A stretch of 64,000 bases of DNA from Acidobacteriota bacterium (lineage in GTDB: Bacteria > Acidobacteriota > Polarisedimenticolia > J045): NCBI GenBank assembly GCA_017994815.1, contig JAGOJY010000002.1, forward strand, positions 56,001-120,000. Direction: 5' to 3'. Position 1 is the stretch's first letter, and each line of letters opens with the position of its first letter. Positions 54,846 through 63,449 of this stretch are shown piece by piece. The position numbers were made by a program, and so were the translations under genes. The notes beneath the pieces were generated by a model that made no database searches, had not been told where the DNA came from, and saw nothing but the letters and a program-made list of their open reading frames with translations.

Positions 54846-55835
54846 TCACGAGCCGGTCGCGTCGGGCGCGATCCCGGACGAGATCCGCAGCTGGTACGTG
54901 CCGCGGGGCAGCGTCGGCCCGAGCACGTGCGGGTTGGCGATGCGCAGCCCGGCGTAGCTCAGGCCGCGCGCGCGGGCGATCTCGCGCAGGTCGCCGGTCT
55001 TGCCGGTGACCCTGACCTCGACCGTGCGGTACTCCGGGACATGCAGCGGCTTCATCGGCGCCAGCCCGTAGCGCTCCGGGTGCTCGTAGACCAGCTTGGC
55101 CGCGAGCACGCGGTGGACGTAGCGCCGCGTCTCGTACGGCAGGTACATGTCGAAGTAGCCGAGCCCGCCCTGCTCGGTGCGGGCGCGGGACACCAGGTTC
55201 TCTCCGGCGTTGTAGCCCGCCAGCGCCAGGTACCAGTCCCCGAAGCGCACCTTCAGCTCCGCGAGGTAGCGCAGCGCCGCGTCGGTCGAGCGCCCGGGAT
55301 CCATCCGTTCGTCCAGCCACCGGTCGACGCGCAGCCCGTGGCGCGTGGCGGTCGACTCCATGAACTGCCACAGGCCCAGCGCGCCGGCCGGCGAGCGCGT
55401 GGTCCAGCGCAGGTCGGACTCGATCATCGCCACGTACTTCAGGTCGTCGGGGAGCTTCGCGCGCCGCAGTCGTTGCTCGATTTCCGGCAGCACGCCCGGC
55501 GCCCGCCGCATCCAGAGCAGCGGCATCAGCGGCCGCCCGGCGGTCAGCACGAGCTCGTAGGCCAGCCCCTCGCGTACCTCGGGGCGCTCGAGCGGCACCT
55601 TCTGCCCGAACAGCTCGGCCGCCTCGGGGACCGGCAGCTCGACCAGCGTGCGGGCGGGGGCCGAGCCGAGCGCCGCCTCGAGTTCTGCGACCCGCTGCGC
55701 CAGCTCGGCCAGCTCCGGTCCCGCGGCCGGCGGCGCGGCGCCCGGCCGCTGGGCGGACGCGGCGAAGCGGTAGCCGGCGACGAACGCGAGCGCGAGCACC
55801 GCGCTCGCCGGGAGCAGCATCCACCTGCGGTTCAC
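54846..55835 (-). CDS. MltD-type lytic transglycosylase
   Basis: 329 residues; GTG 55835 with GGAGG 6 nt upstream. Signal-anchor (LLPASAVLALAFVAGYRFA), short coiled region, then SLT domain with KYVAMIESDLRWTTRSPAGALGLWQFM (Glu near 140) and LALAGYNAGENLVSRAR. The C-terminal part (EVRVTGKTGDLREIARARGLSYAGLRIANPHV) is LysM-like. It is convergent with mltF, 3 nt apart, so two different wall hydrolases face each other. Confidence 0.88.
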   Translation of the reverse strand: MNRRWMLLPASAVLALAFVAGYRFAASAQRPGAAPPAAGPELAELAQRVAELEAALGSAPARTLVELPVPEAAELFGQKVPLERPEVREGLAYELVLTAGRPLMPLLWMRRAPGVLPEIEQRLRRAKLPDDLKYVAMIESDLRWTTRSPAGALGLWQFMESTATRHGLRVDRWLDERMDPGRSTDAALRYLAELKVRFGDWYLALAGYNAGENLVSRARTEQGGLGYFDMYLPYETRRYVHRVLAAKLVYEHPERYGLAPMKPLHVPEYRTVEVRVTGKTGDLREIARARGLSYAGLRIANPHVLGPTLPRGTYQLRISSGIAPDATGS

Positions 55836-55895
55836 GTGCAGCCTCCGCCACGCCACGCGCGCCGGCACAGGATAGCCGCCGCGCCGCGCGTTTTG

Positions 55896-57218
55896 TCAGG
55901 CGGCGCTGCGGGCCAGCTCGCGCACCGCGTCCTCGAGCCGGTCCAGCGCGGCGTCGATCTCGGCCGCCGAAATCGTCAGCGCCGGCCGGAACCGCAACGA
56001 GCGCGTCCCGCACGCCAGGACCATCAGCCCCCGTTCGAAGCACGCGCGCACCGCGCGGTCGCGCACCTCGGCCCGCGGGAAGCTGACCGCGCACATCAAT
56101 CCGCGGCCGCGGGCATTGCTCACCGTGCCCTCGCTGCCGGCGGCGATCCGCTCCAGTCCGGACAGGAGCTGGTCGCCGCGCCGGGCCGCGTTGTCGACCA
56201 GGCGCTCGCCCTCGATGACCTCGAGGATCCGCGTGGCCCGCAGCATGTCGACGATGTGGCCGCCCCAGGTGCTGTTGATCCGCGAGGAAACGCGGAACAC
56301 GTTCTCGGGCTCTTCCTCGACGCGGCCGCCGGCCATCAGCCCGCCGACCTGCATCTTCTTCGCGAACGCCAGCACATCGGGCTCGAAGCCGAAGTGCTCG
56401 TGGGCCCAGAAGCGCCCCGTCAGGCCGACGCCGGTCTGGACCTCGTCGGCCACGACCAGCGCGTCGTGCTCATGCGCCAGCCGCGACAGGGCCTGGAGGA
56501 AGCCCGGGCGGAAGTGGCGGTCCCCGCCCTCGGCCTGGATCGGCTCGAAGATCACCGCCGCGATCTCGCCGCCGCGCTGCTCGAAAAAGCGGCGGGCGCG
56601 GGCCAGCGCTTCTCCCTCGGCCTCGTCCAGGCGGCGCGCCTCGGCCTCGTCCAGCGGGAAACGAATCGCCGGCGACGGGATCCGCGGCCAGTCGAACTTC
56701 GGGTAGTACATCGTCTTGCGCGGGTCGGTGTTCGTCAGGCTGAGCGCGTACCCCGAGCGGCCGTGGAACGCCCGCTCGAGGTGCAGCACCTGTCCGCCGC
56801 GCTCGCCGGCGCCGCGCCGCGCGTTGCGCCGCACCTTCCAGTCGAAGGCGACCTTGAGCGCGTTCTCGACCGCCAGCGCGCCGCCCTCGACGAAGAAGAA
56901 CCAGCGCATCCCCGCCGGTCGCGCGACGCGGTCGACGGTGCGGACGAACTCCGCGTAGACGTTGGTGTAGATGTCGGAGTTGCTCGGCTTGTTCACGGCC
57001 ACCCGGCCGAGCCGCTCGAGGAACGACGCTTCCGTCAGCGCGGGGTGGTTCATGCCGAGCGGGTTGCTGCCGAAGAAGGTGAAGCAGTCGAGGTACTCGC
57101 GCCCGCCGCGCGCATCGCAAATCCAGCAACCGTGCGAGCGCTCCAGGTCGAGAACGATGTCGAAGCCATCGACCTGGATTCGCCGCTTCAGCGTCGGCAT
57201 CACGTCGTCGGGCGCCAT
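55896..57218 (-). CDS. lat: L-lysine 6-aminotransferase
   Basis: PLP enzyme converting lysine to the 6-semialdehyde (piperideine-6-carboxylate). 440 residues: YLDCFTFFGSNPLGMNHP, FFVEGGALAVENALKVAFDWK, HGRSGYALSLTNTDPRK, VADEVQTGVGLTGRFWAHE and FAKKMQVGG with the PLP Lys near 289, as in mycobacterial LAT. AGGAG 7 nt before the ATG. Directly behind its Lrp-type regulator. Likely used in lysine catabolism or stress metabolism. Confidence 0.93.
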   Translation of the reverse strand: MAPDDVMPTLKRRIQVDGFDIVLDLERSHGCWICDARGGREYLDCFTFFGSNPLGMNHPALTEASFLERLGRVAVNKPSNSDIYTNVYAEFVRTVDRVARPAGMRWFFFVEGGALAVENALKVAFDWKVRRNARRGAGERGGQVLHLERAFHGRSGYALSLTNTDPRKTMYYPKFDWPRIPSPAIRFPLDEAEARRLDEAEGEALARARRFFEQRGGEIAAVIFEPIQAEGGDRHFRPGFLQALSRLAHEHDALVVADEVQTGVGLTGRFWAHEHFGFEPDVLAFAKKMQVGGLMAGGRVEEEPENVFRVSSRINSTWGGHIVDMLRATRILEVIEGERLVDNAARRGDQLLSGLERIAAGSEGTVSNARGRGLMCAVSFPRAEVRDRAVRACFERGLMVLACGTRSLRFRPALTISAAEIDAALDRLEDAVRELARSAA

Positions 57219-57222
57219 CGTG

Positions 57223-57780
57223 TCACTCCTGGCCCGGTTCCGCGGAGGCGGGGGCCGAACCGCCGTCGGCCGGCGGAAGGAAGATGCGGGGGGATTCCTT
57301 GGTCGTCGACAGGACGACGATCGTCTCGGTGCCGCGCACGCCGGGCAGGGCGTTGATGCGGTCGAGGATCAACCGCTGCAGCCCGCGCCGGTCCTGGACC
57401 CGCACCTTCAGCAGGCACGTGGCCCCGCCGGTGACGCGGTGGCACTCCTGCACCTCCGGCATCGCCGTGACCTCGGCCAGGAACCGGCCCTCGTCGCGCG
57501 GGTGCTCGATGAAGACCTCGACGAACGCCAGGAGGTCGCACTGGGCGCGCTCGGGATCGAGCAGGGCGGTGTAGCTGCGGATGACGCCGACCCGCTCGAG
57601 CTTCTTGATCCGCTCGTGCACCGCGGCCGCCGAAAGCCCGATCGCCTTGCCGATGTCCGCGCGGGAACAGCGCGCGTCCTCCTGCAGCAGCGCCAGGATC
57701 CGGCGGTCGATCTCGTCGAGGCGCGGGGGATCGACCGGGGCGCGCGGTGCACCCAATGTTGTTTTGCTGGAATGCGACAT
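57223..57780 (-). CDS. Lrp/AsnC-family regulator
   Basis: 185 residues: N-terminal winged helix-turn-helix (LDEIDRRILALLQEDARCSRADIGKAIGLSAAAVHERIKKLERVGVI in pieces at 20-68) and a C-terminal RAM ligand domain with GRFLAEVTAMPEVQECHRVTGGATCLLKVRV. A Ser/Ala/Pro-rich tail follows. In Mycobacterium lat is controlled by such a protein; the adjacent lat gene suggests lysine sensing. No ribosome site is visible and the predicted transcript start is at or next to the ATG. Confidence 0.92.
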   Translation of the reverse strand: MSHSSKTTLGAPRAPVDPPRLDEIDRRILALLQEDARCSRADIGKAIGLSAAAVHERIKKLERVGVIRSYTALLDPERAQCDLLAFVEVFIEHPRDEGRFLAEVTAMPEVQECHRVTGGATCLLKVRVQDRRGLQRLILDRINALPGVRGTETIVVLSTTKESPRIFLPPADGGSAPASAEPGQE

Positions 57781-57786
57781 GGACTA

Positions 57787-57816
57787 ATTTTATCCGGCAA
57801 TAGCCCGCGTCGGCAA
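57787..57816 (-). promoter_or_regulatory. Promoter of the lrp-lat operon with direct-repeat operator
   Basis: Minus strand TTGCCG (57816-57811), 18-bp spacer, TAAAAT (57792-57787), placing the transcript start about at the ATG (57780). The plus strand shows CGGCAATA twice (57795-57802 and 57811-57818), start-to-start 16 bp, overlapping both promoter boxes; a likely autoregulatory site. Confidence 0.5.
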
Positions 57817-57835
57817 TATTTTTGTTCGGGGTGCC

Positions 57836-60280
57836 TCAGGCGGGGCCCGGTTCCCCGTACGCACGCATCAGCTCCGCCATCTCGGCCAGGCGCACCGCGA
57901 TCCTCTCGCCGACGCTCCCCGCCGGCCACCTGCCGAGGTGGTCCGGTTCGCCGAGCGGCGTGCCGGTCAGCAGTTCGACCAGCTCCGCGACGCGCTCCAC
58001 GGCGTACACCGTGAAGCGGCCGGCCTGGACGTCCTCGACCAGCAGCGGATCGAGCTGGAGCGTGTCCACCGAGGCGGCCGGCACGATGACGCCCTGCGTC
58101 CCGGAGAGCCCGGCCCCGCGGCACACGCGCCAGAAGCCCTCGATCTTCTCGTTCGTGCCGCCCACGGCGAGCACGTTGCCGTGCTGGTCGACCGCGCCGG
58201 TCACCGCCAGGTCCTGCCGCAGCGGCAACCCCGAGAGCGAGGAGAGCAGCGCGACGAGTTCGGCCGAAGAGGCGGAGTCGCCCTCGACACCGCCGTACGA
58301 CTGCTCGAAGCAGACGCTGGCGGTGATCGCCAACGGGTGCCGCTGCGCGAAACGCGAGCGCAGGAAACCGGCGAGGATCAGCGAGGCCTTGGTGTGGATC
58401 TCTCCCGACAGCTCGGCCTCGCGCTCGATGTCGATGATGCCCGAGCGCCCGACCGACGTCGTGGCGGTGATGCGGACGGGGTAGCCGAAGCGCTCGAGCG
58501 TCGTCTCGACGACCGCGAGCGCGTTGACCTGCCCGAGTTGTTCGCCGGACAGCTCGAGGCGCAGGACGCCCTCGGCGATCGACTCGAGGATGCGCGCCGC
58601 GAGCAACCCCTCGCGCTCGCGGCGCGCCTCGAGCGCCCGCGCCACGTGCGAGCGCTGCACGGCGCGCGCGCCGTCCTGCCTCGCGAACCAGCTCGACTCG
58701 CGGCCCAGGTCCGCCAGCCAGCGGAAGCGCGTCGAGAGCTTCTTGCGCGAGCCGCCGAGGCGCACCATGAACTCCAACAGGCGCGCGACGGCGTCGGCCT
58801 CGAGCGGCAACAGCGACTCGTCGCGGGCCAACTTCGCCACGAACCCGGCGTACGAGCCGACCGCCTCCCGCGTCAGCGGCACGCGCTCGTCGAGCACGGC
58901 CGTGATCTTGAACAGCTTCGAGAACTCCTCGTCGTTCTGCGCCAGGGCGTCGCGCAGGGCCGGGCTGCCGATCAGGATCACGGTCAGGTCCAGCGGCGTC
59001 GGCTCGGGGGTCAAAGGCGGCGGACCCTCCGCCGCGAACGCGGCCTGGAACCCGATCGCGCCGACGCGCAGCGCGCGTCGCAGCGCGTTCCACGCGCCCT
59101 CGGCGGCCACGAGTTCGTGGGCGTTGAGGAGCAGGAACCCGCCGTGCGCCAGGTGCAGCGCGCCGGCGCGGATCCCGCCGAGGTCGGCCCGGATCGCGCC
59201 GTCGGGCGTGCGCTGGACGTCGATGGCGCCGAGGAGCCGCGCCGGGGTCGGGTTCGGCTCCTCGATGATCGGACGGCCGGACTGGCCGGTGCGATCGACC
59301 AGCACGACGACCTTCAGCGCCTCCAGGAGGTCCGGGACAACGGGCTCTTCGCCGCCCTCGCCGGCCACGCGCTCGCCGAGGGCGAACATCACCGGGCAGA
59401 CGCCGAGCAGGAACTCCGCGACCTGTCCGAGGTAGGCGTCGAGTTCGGCACGCTTCCCCGGCTTCAGGCCGAGCGCGGCCCGGACCTCGGCCAGCACCTC
59501 GTCGACGAGCGGGCGCGCGGCCTCGGAGTCGGTCTCCACCAGCGCCGACTGCAGGTCCTGTCCGATCTGGCGCAGCTGCGCGGTCGTCTCGGCGAGGCGC
59601 GCGGCCAGCACGGGATGGGTTTCGCGGAAGCGCTCGGCCGTCGGCTGGTCGATCTTGGCCGCGCGCAGCAGGTTGTCCAGGTCGTCGAACGGAACCGGCT
59701 GGCCTTCGACGACCGGTGCGATGTCGTGACGCCGGTACGGCCCGAGGTTCAGCTCGACGGTCGCGAAGCCCTGCGCCTGGACCTCGGCCTGGAACGCGCC
59801 GAGAACCTCGGCGTGCCGCGCGCGGAAGCTCTCGCTGACCTTCTCGCGCTGCCGGCGGTGGGCCCCCGACGCGCGCAGCGCCGCCACGCCCTGGGTGAAC
59901 TTCTCGGCGGCCGCCGCCAACCGATCCCGCAAAACGCGCCCCTTGCCGGCCGGCAACCGCAGCAGCCGCGGCGAGCGCGGATCCGCGAAGTTCTGCGTGT
60001 AGCACAGGTCATCGACGGCGACGCCGTCCGCCGGCTCGTGCTCGATGACCCGGCGCACGAGCGAACTGCGGCCGGTGCCGGGTGCGCCGGCGACGTAGAT
60101 GTTGTAGCCGCGGGCACGGATCCGGACACCGAGCGTGACCGCGCCGAGGGCTCCGGGCTGCCCGCGCAGTTCCTCGGGCGACTCCAGCTGCGCGGTCGTC
60201 CGGAAGGGTAGCCAGGCCGGGGGACAACTCCAGGCGAGCTGGCGGGGCGTGAGGGGCGTGCTTCCCTTGCGCCGGGACAT
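57836..60280 (-). CDS. Lon-family ATP-dependent protease (LonB/LonC-like)
   Basis: 814 residues. N-terminal AAA-type region with GAPGTGRSSLVRRV near 65, a long helical insertion, Walker B-like LLLNAHELV, GAIDVQ, and a C-terminal Lon peptidase domain with VEGDSASSAEL (Ser near 672) and GGTNEKIEGFW (Lys near 715) forming the Ser-Lys dyad. The first part lacks Lon's substrate-binding domain. The Walker A Lys is replaced by Arg (GTGRSS), so ATP use may be weak or absent, as described for LonC-type proteins. Monocistronic. Confidence 0.88.
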   Translation of the reverse strand: MSRRKGSTPLTPRQLAWSCPPAWLPFRTTAQLESPEELRGQPGALGAVTLGVRIRARGYNIYVAGAPGTGRSSLVRRVIEHEPADGVAVDDLCYTQNFADPRSPRLLRLPAGKGRVLRDRLAAAAEKFTQGVAALRASGAHRRQREKVSESFRARHAEVLGAFQAEVQAQGFATVELNLGPYRRHDIAPVVEGQPVPFDDLDNLLRAAKIDQPTAERFRETHPVLAARLAETTAQLRQIGQDLQSALVETDSEAARPLVDEVLAEVRAALGLKPGKRAELDAYLGQVAEFLLGVCPVMFALGERVAGEGGEEPVVPDLLEALKVVVLVDRTGQSGRPIIEEPNPTPARLLGAIDVQRTPDGAIRADLGGIRAGALHLAHGGFLLLNAHELVAAEGAWNALRRALRVGAIGFQAAFAAEGPPPLTPEPTPLDLTVILIGSPALRDALAQNDEEFSKLFKITAVLDERVPLTREAVGSYAGFVAKLARDESLLPLEADAVARLLEFMVRLGGSRKKLSTRFRWLADLGRESSWFARQDGARAVQRSHVARALEARREREGLLAARILESIAEGVLRLELSGEQLGQVNALAVVETTLERFGYPVRITATTSVGRSGIIDIEREAELSGEIHTKASLILAGFLRSRFAQRHPLAITASVCFEQSYGGVEGDSASSAELVALLSSLSGLPLRQDLAVTGAVDQHGNVLAVGGTNEKIEGFWRVCRGAGLSGTQGVIVPAASVDTLQLDPLLVEDVQAGRFTVYAVERVAELVELLTGTPLGEPDHLGRWPAGSVGERIAVRLAEMAELMRAYGEPGPA

Positions 60281-60445
60281 GGCCGGTCTCCCTGCGGGTC
60301 GGGTGGAATTGCCATCGTAACGGTCCAGCGTGGCCGCGCGCCATGCCCGTGCGGGAACCCGGGCTGAGCGGATGCCGCACGCAGACCCCGCGACCCCGTG
60401 CGGGCCGCGCCGCGCCGTGCGAGCATCTCCCCGCACGGAGACGCC

Positions 60446-61648
60446 ATGCGACGACCCTGCGGTCCGATCCTGCTCGCCGTATCCGCGACCCTGGCGCTGG
60501 CGGCCGGAGAGCCGGCGATCGTCCTCGACGAGCCGGTCGAGGGCCAGCCGTTCCTGGGCCAGCTGACGGTCGCCTTCCACGTCACGGGCGTGCCCCCCGC
60601 GGAGATCGCCTCCGCCTCGGTGCTGGTCGACGGCCGCACCGTGGCCTCCCTCGCCGCGCCGCCCGCCGGCGCAACGTGGAAAGCCACGATCGACGCCGGC
60701 GACGACGAGACGCGGCCGCGCCGGCTGGAGATCCTCGCGCGGCTGCGCTCGGGGCGCGAGCTGCGGTTCCACAAGGTCTTCGAGGCCACCGGCCTGGTGA
60801 CGCAGGTCCACGTGCGGCTGGTCAACCTCGCCGTCACCGTGACCGGCGAGGACGGCCGCCCCGTGACCGACCTGCGGCGCGAGGACTTCCAGGTGCTGGA
60901 CCAGGGGCAGCCGGTGGCGGTCACGCGCTGGACGCCGCCCCCGGCGCCGCTCGCCGTCGCCCTCGTGCTCGATGTCTCGTACTCGATGAAGGAAGGCGAA
61001 CGGCTCCTCTCGGCCCAGCGTGCGGCCGAGGCGTTCCTCCGCGCGCTGCGGGACGACGACCAGGCGATGGTCCTCGCGTTCAACGACGAGATCGAGGTCG
61101 TCAGCCCGATGGCGGCCCAGCGCGACGCTGCCTTGAAGGCGGTCCGCGGCTTGACCGCGGGGGGCGGAACCGCGCTCTACGACGCCATCTTCCGCACCGC
61201 GGCGCTGCAGCAAGATTCACCCGTGGGCGCGCGGCGGGTGGCCATCGTGCTGTCGGACGGCCGCGACGAGGCCGCCTCGGGGCTCGAGGTCGGGTCGTTC
61301 CACACGCTCGACGAGGCGATCCGGCAGGCGCACGAAAAGGACGTCGTCCTGTTCACGGTCGGGCTGGGCTCGCGGCTGGAGTCGGAGACCGATTTCAGCG
61401 GCCGGATCACGACGGCCAAGGTCCTGGAACGCCTCGCCGAGAGCACCGGCGGACGGTTCCACGGGGCCAGGCGCAGCAGCTCGTTGCCGGCGGCGTTCCG
61501 CGACGTCCTGGACGAGCTGCGGCACCAGTACGACCTGGCGTACCCGCCGCCGCCCGCGGCACCGGGCGAGTCCTGGCGCTCGGTCGAGGTGCGCGTGCGC
61601 CGGCCCGGCGTGGTCGTCCGCACCCGCGAGGGCTACTTCGTCAGGTGA
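60446..61648 (+). CDS. Secreted VWFA-domain protein (Acidobacteria-type)
   Basis: 400 residues with signal peptide (ILLAVSATLALAAGEP), an Ig-like N-terminal part, VRLVNLAVTVTGEDGRPV and LRREDFQVLDQGQPVAVTRW (the acidobacterial VWFA-related domain lead-in), then a von Willebrand A domain with MIDAS DVSYSMKEG near 175, TALYDAIF and LSDGRDE. C-terminal RRPGVVVRTREGYFVR. Presumably binds partner proteins via metal. This family is strongly enriched in Acidobacteriota, which guides taxonomy. Confidence 0.9.
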   Translation: MRRPCGPILLAVSATLALAAGEPAIVLDEPVEGQPFLGQLTVAFHVTGVPPAEIASASVLVDGRTVASLAAPPAGATWKATIDAGDDETRPRRLEILARLRSGRELRFHKVFEATGLVTQVHVRLVNLAVTVTGEDGRPVTDLRREDFQVLDQGQPVAVTRWTPPPAPLAVALVLDVSYSMKEGERLLSAQRAAEAFLRALRDDDQAMVLAFNDEIEVVSPMAAQRDAALKAVRGLTAGGGTALYDAIFRTAALQQDSPVGARRVAIVLSDGRDEAASGLEVGSFHTLDEAIRQAHEKDVVLFTVGLGSRLESETDFSGRITTAKVLERLAESTGGRFHGARRSSSLPAAFRDVLDELRHQYDLAYPPPPAAPGESWRSVEVRVRRPGVVVRTREGYFVR

Positions 61649-61651
61649 GGG

Positions 61652-61951
61652 TCACGAGACCTGCTCGGCGTCGGCGCGGCGGAGCAGCATCACGTTGCGC
61701 ACGTACGGCACGAGCCCGACCGACTGGCCGAGCGTGAACACGACGTTGTGGATCCCGATCGCATACACGAGGGAGATCAGTCCGCCCGAGATCGACAGCC
61801 ACCAGAACAGCGGCGGGATATAGCTGCGCTTGGCCCGCTCCGACGCGATCCACTGGACCAGGAAGCGCGAAAAGAACATCGCCTGGCCGACGAAACCGAC
61901 CGTGTCCCAGGGCGTGAGGTTCAGGTGCCAGGGGCCGAGGTCGATGATCAT
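61652..61951 (-). CDS. Stand-alone lipid-A-disaccharide synthase N-terminal domain protein (LAB_N)
   Basis: 99 residues with three predicted spans: TVGFVGQAMFFSRFLVQWIASERAKRS, IPPLFWWLSISGGLISLVYAI and FTLGQSVGLVPYVRNVML. The Q-W-I-x-S-E motif is typical of LAB_N, found fused to LpxB in some species and free in others. It sits behind a GT2 gene (ATGA overlap), the standard context for lipid A or polyprenyl sugar transfer. Confidence 0.92.
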   Translation of the reverse strand: MIIDLGPWHLNLTPWDTVGFVGQAMFFSRFLVQWIASERAKRSYIPPLFWWLSISGGLISLVYAIGIHNVVFTLGQSVGLVPYVRNVMLLRRADAEQVS

Positions 61952-62688
61952 TCCCTCACCTCGTAGCGCAACCAGCGCTTCTGCAGCCAGCGAACCGCGA
62001 GCAGGTCCAAAAGACCGCGCAGGGCACGGTTCAGCATGTTGTACTTCGACCGGCCGCCCTGGCGCTCGCGGTGCGCGACCGGGACCTCCTGCACGCGCAC
62101 GGCTCCGGTGAGGCGGCACAGCGTGGGCAGGAAGCGGTGCATGCCGTTGAAGCGCGGGATCGACCTGAGATACCGCGTGCGAAAGCCCTTGAGCGAGCAG
62201 CCGGTGTCGCGGATGGTCTCGCCGGAGACGCGGTTGCGGATGCCGTTCGCGATCCGCGATTGGAGGAGTCGCCAGCGCGTGTCCGCCCGCCGCGCGCGGT
62301 AGCCGGCCACGATGTCGGCGCCGCGATCGAGCTCGGCGATCAGGCGCGGGATCTCGGCGGGAGGATTCTGGCCGTCGGCGTCGAGCGTGACCACGTACTC
62401 GCCGCGCGCGCGCTGGAAACCCTCGGCGAACGCCGCGCTCTGGCCGGCGTTGGCGCGGAAGTGCACGACGCGCAGCCGCGGATCCGCGGCGGCCTGTTCG
62501 TCGAGCCACTCCCCCGAGCCGTCGCGCGATCCGTCGTCGACGAAGAGCACCTCGTAGCTCGGCTGCCCCTGCATCGCGGCGCGGATCTCCTCCAGCAACG
62601 CCGGCAGGCACTCCATCTCGTCGTAGGTCGGGATGACGATCGAGACCCGCGGGCCCGGGTTCGCCCCCGGGGCGGCCGCGCCGCTCAC
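61948..62688 (-). CDS. Family 2 glycosyltransferase (dolichol-phosphate-mannose synthase-like)
   Basis: 246 residues from a GTG overlapping the kinase stop. RVSIVIPTYDEMECLPALL, VLFVDDGSRDGS, RANAGQSAAFAEGF, TLDADGQNPPAEI and DTGCSLKGFR match ArnC/DPM1-type enzymes. There are no membrane helices at the C-terminus; the coupled LAB_N protein may provide the anchor. Probably builds a polyprenyl-phosphate sugar for lipid A modification. Confidence 0.9.
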   Translation of the reverse strand: MSGAAAPGANPGPRVSIVIPTYDEMECLPALLEEIRAAMQGQPSYEVLFVDDGSRDGSGEWLDEQAAADPRLRVVHFRANAGQSAAFAEGFQRARGEYVVTLDADGQNPPAEIPRLIAELDRGADIVAGYRARRADTRWRLLQSRIANGIRNRVSGETIRDTGCSLKGFRTRYLRSIPRFNGMHRFLPTLCRLTGAVRVQEVPVAHRERQGGRSKYNMLNRALRGLLDLLAVRWLQKRWLRYEVRE

Positions 62689-63398
62689 CGCGGCGGCCTC
62701 TGCCCGGCCAGCCCCTTGCGGTTGAACGGCCACAGCCGGCGCCACACGCGAAAGCGCTTCAGGAAGCGCTGCTCCTGCTGCGACAGGGACTCCGGTGCCA
62801 GCATCAGCTTCCACTTCAGGTACGCCGATTCGTCGACGTTCTTCAGCCATCGAAAAAGCACCCGGTGCCGCCATGAACCCGGCGGGAGGTGGATCGCCGC
62901 CGCCCAGTCGAGGATGACCACGCGGTCGGTGTCCGAGGTCACGTGCGCGTTCTCCCTGCCGCGCAGATCGTTGTGCACGACCCCGCGCGCGTGCGCCGCG
63001 TCGATCGCCTCGCGCAGTTCCGCGAGGTACCGCAACCGGGAGGGTCGGCGCACGCAGAGGAACAGCGCCTTGCCCGGGACGTACTCCACCACCAAGGCGT
63101 CCCGGTCGACCCGGCCCAAGAGCCGCGGGACCGCCGGTAAGCCAGCGAGCGCCGCGAGCGCGCGCGCCTCGCGCCGGACCTGGATCCGGCCCCACACCCG
63201 CGCCGCCCACGGTTTGTGCCGGAAGTCCTTGACCACCGCCCGGGAGCCGTCCGGCAGCAGCGTGGTCCACACGTCGGCCTTGCTCGGCGTGCCGAGGACC
63301 AGGTCCCGTTCCCGCATGCGCCAGAGCGCCTCGCGGCCGGGCAGGATGGTGTCGTTGCCGGTCATCTGGGTTCGCGTCGCCGCCGTCCGAACGGTCAT
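62685..63398 (-). CDS. Small lipopolysaccharide/RIO-like kinase
   Basis: 237 residues of minimal protein-kinase-like fold: ADVWTTLLPDGSRAVVKDFR (ATP Lys), REARALAALAGLP, ALVVEYVPG, catalytic loop VVHNDLRGRENAHV near 138 and ILDWAAA near 155 in place of DFG. The HNDLxxxN..ILDW pattern is as in WaaP/KdkA-type sugar kinases. First gene of the kinase-GT2-LAB_N operon, which supports a lipid A/core phosphorylation role. Confidence 0.82.
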   Translation of the reverse strand: MTVRTAATRTQMTGNDTILPGREALWRMRERDLVLGTPSKADVWTTLLPDGSRAVVKDFRHKPWAARVWGRIQVRREARALAALAGLPAVPRLLGRVDRDALVVEYVPGKALFLCVRRPSRLRYLAELREAIDAAHARGVVHNDLRGRENAHVTSDTDRVVILDWAAAIHLPPGSWRHRVLFRWLKNVDESAYLKWKLMLAPESLSQQEQRFLKRFRVWRRLWPFNRKGLAGQRPPR

Positions 63399-63405
63399 GC
63401 TGCCC

Positions 63406-63411
63406 TATAAT
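63406..63411 (+). promoter_or_regulatory. Perfect -10 box upstream of the ICMT-family gene
   Basis: TATAAT at 63406-63411, 39 nt before the ATG, in the short divergent gap to the kinase gene. No clear -35 at 16-18 bp. Confidence 0.45.
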
Positions 63412-63449
63412 GCGCCGCCTTTTCAACGCTCCGTTGCCGAGAGGCTGCC

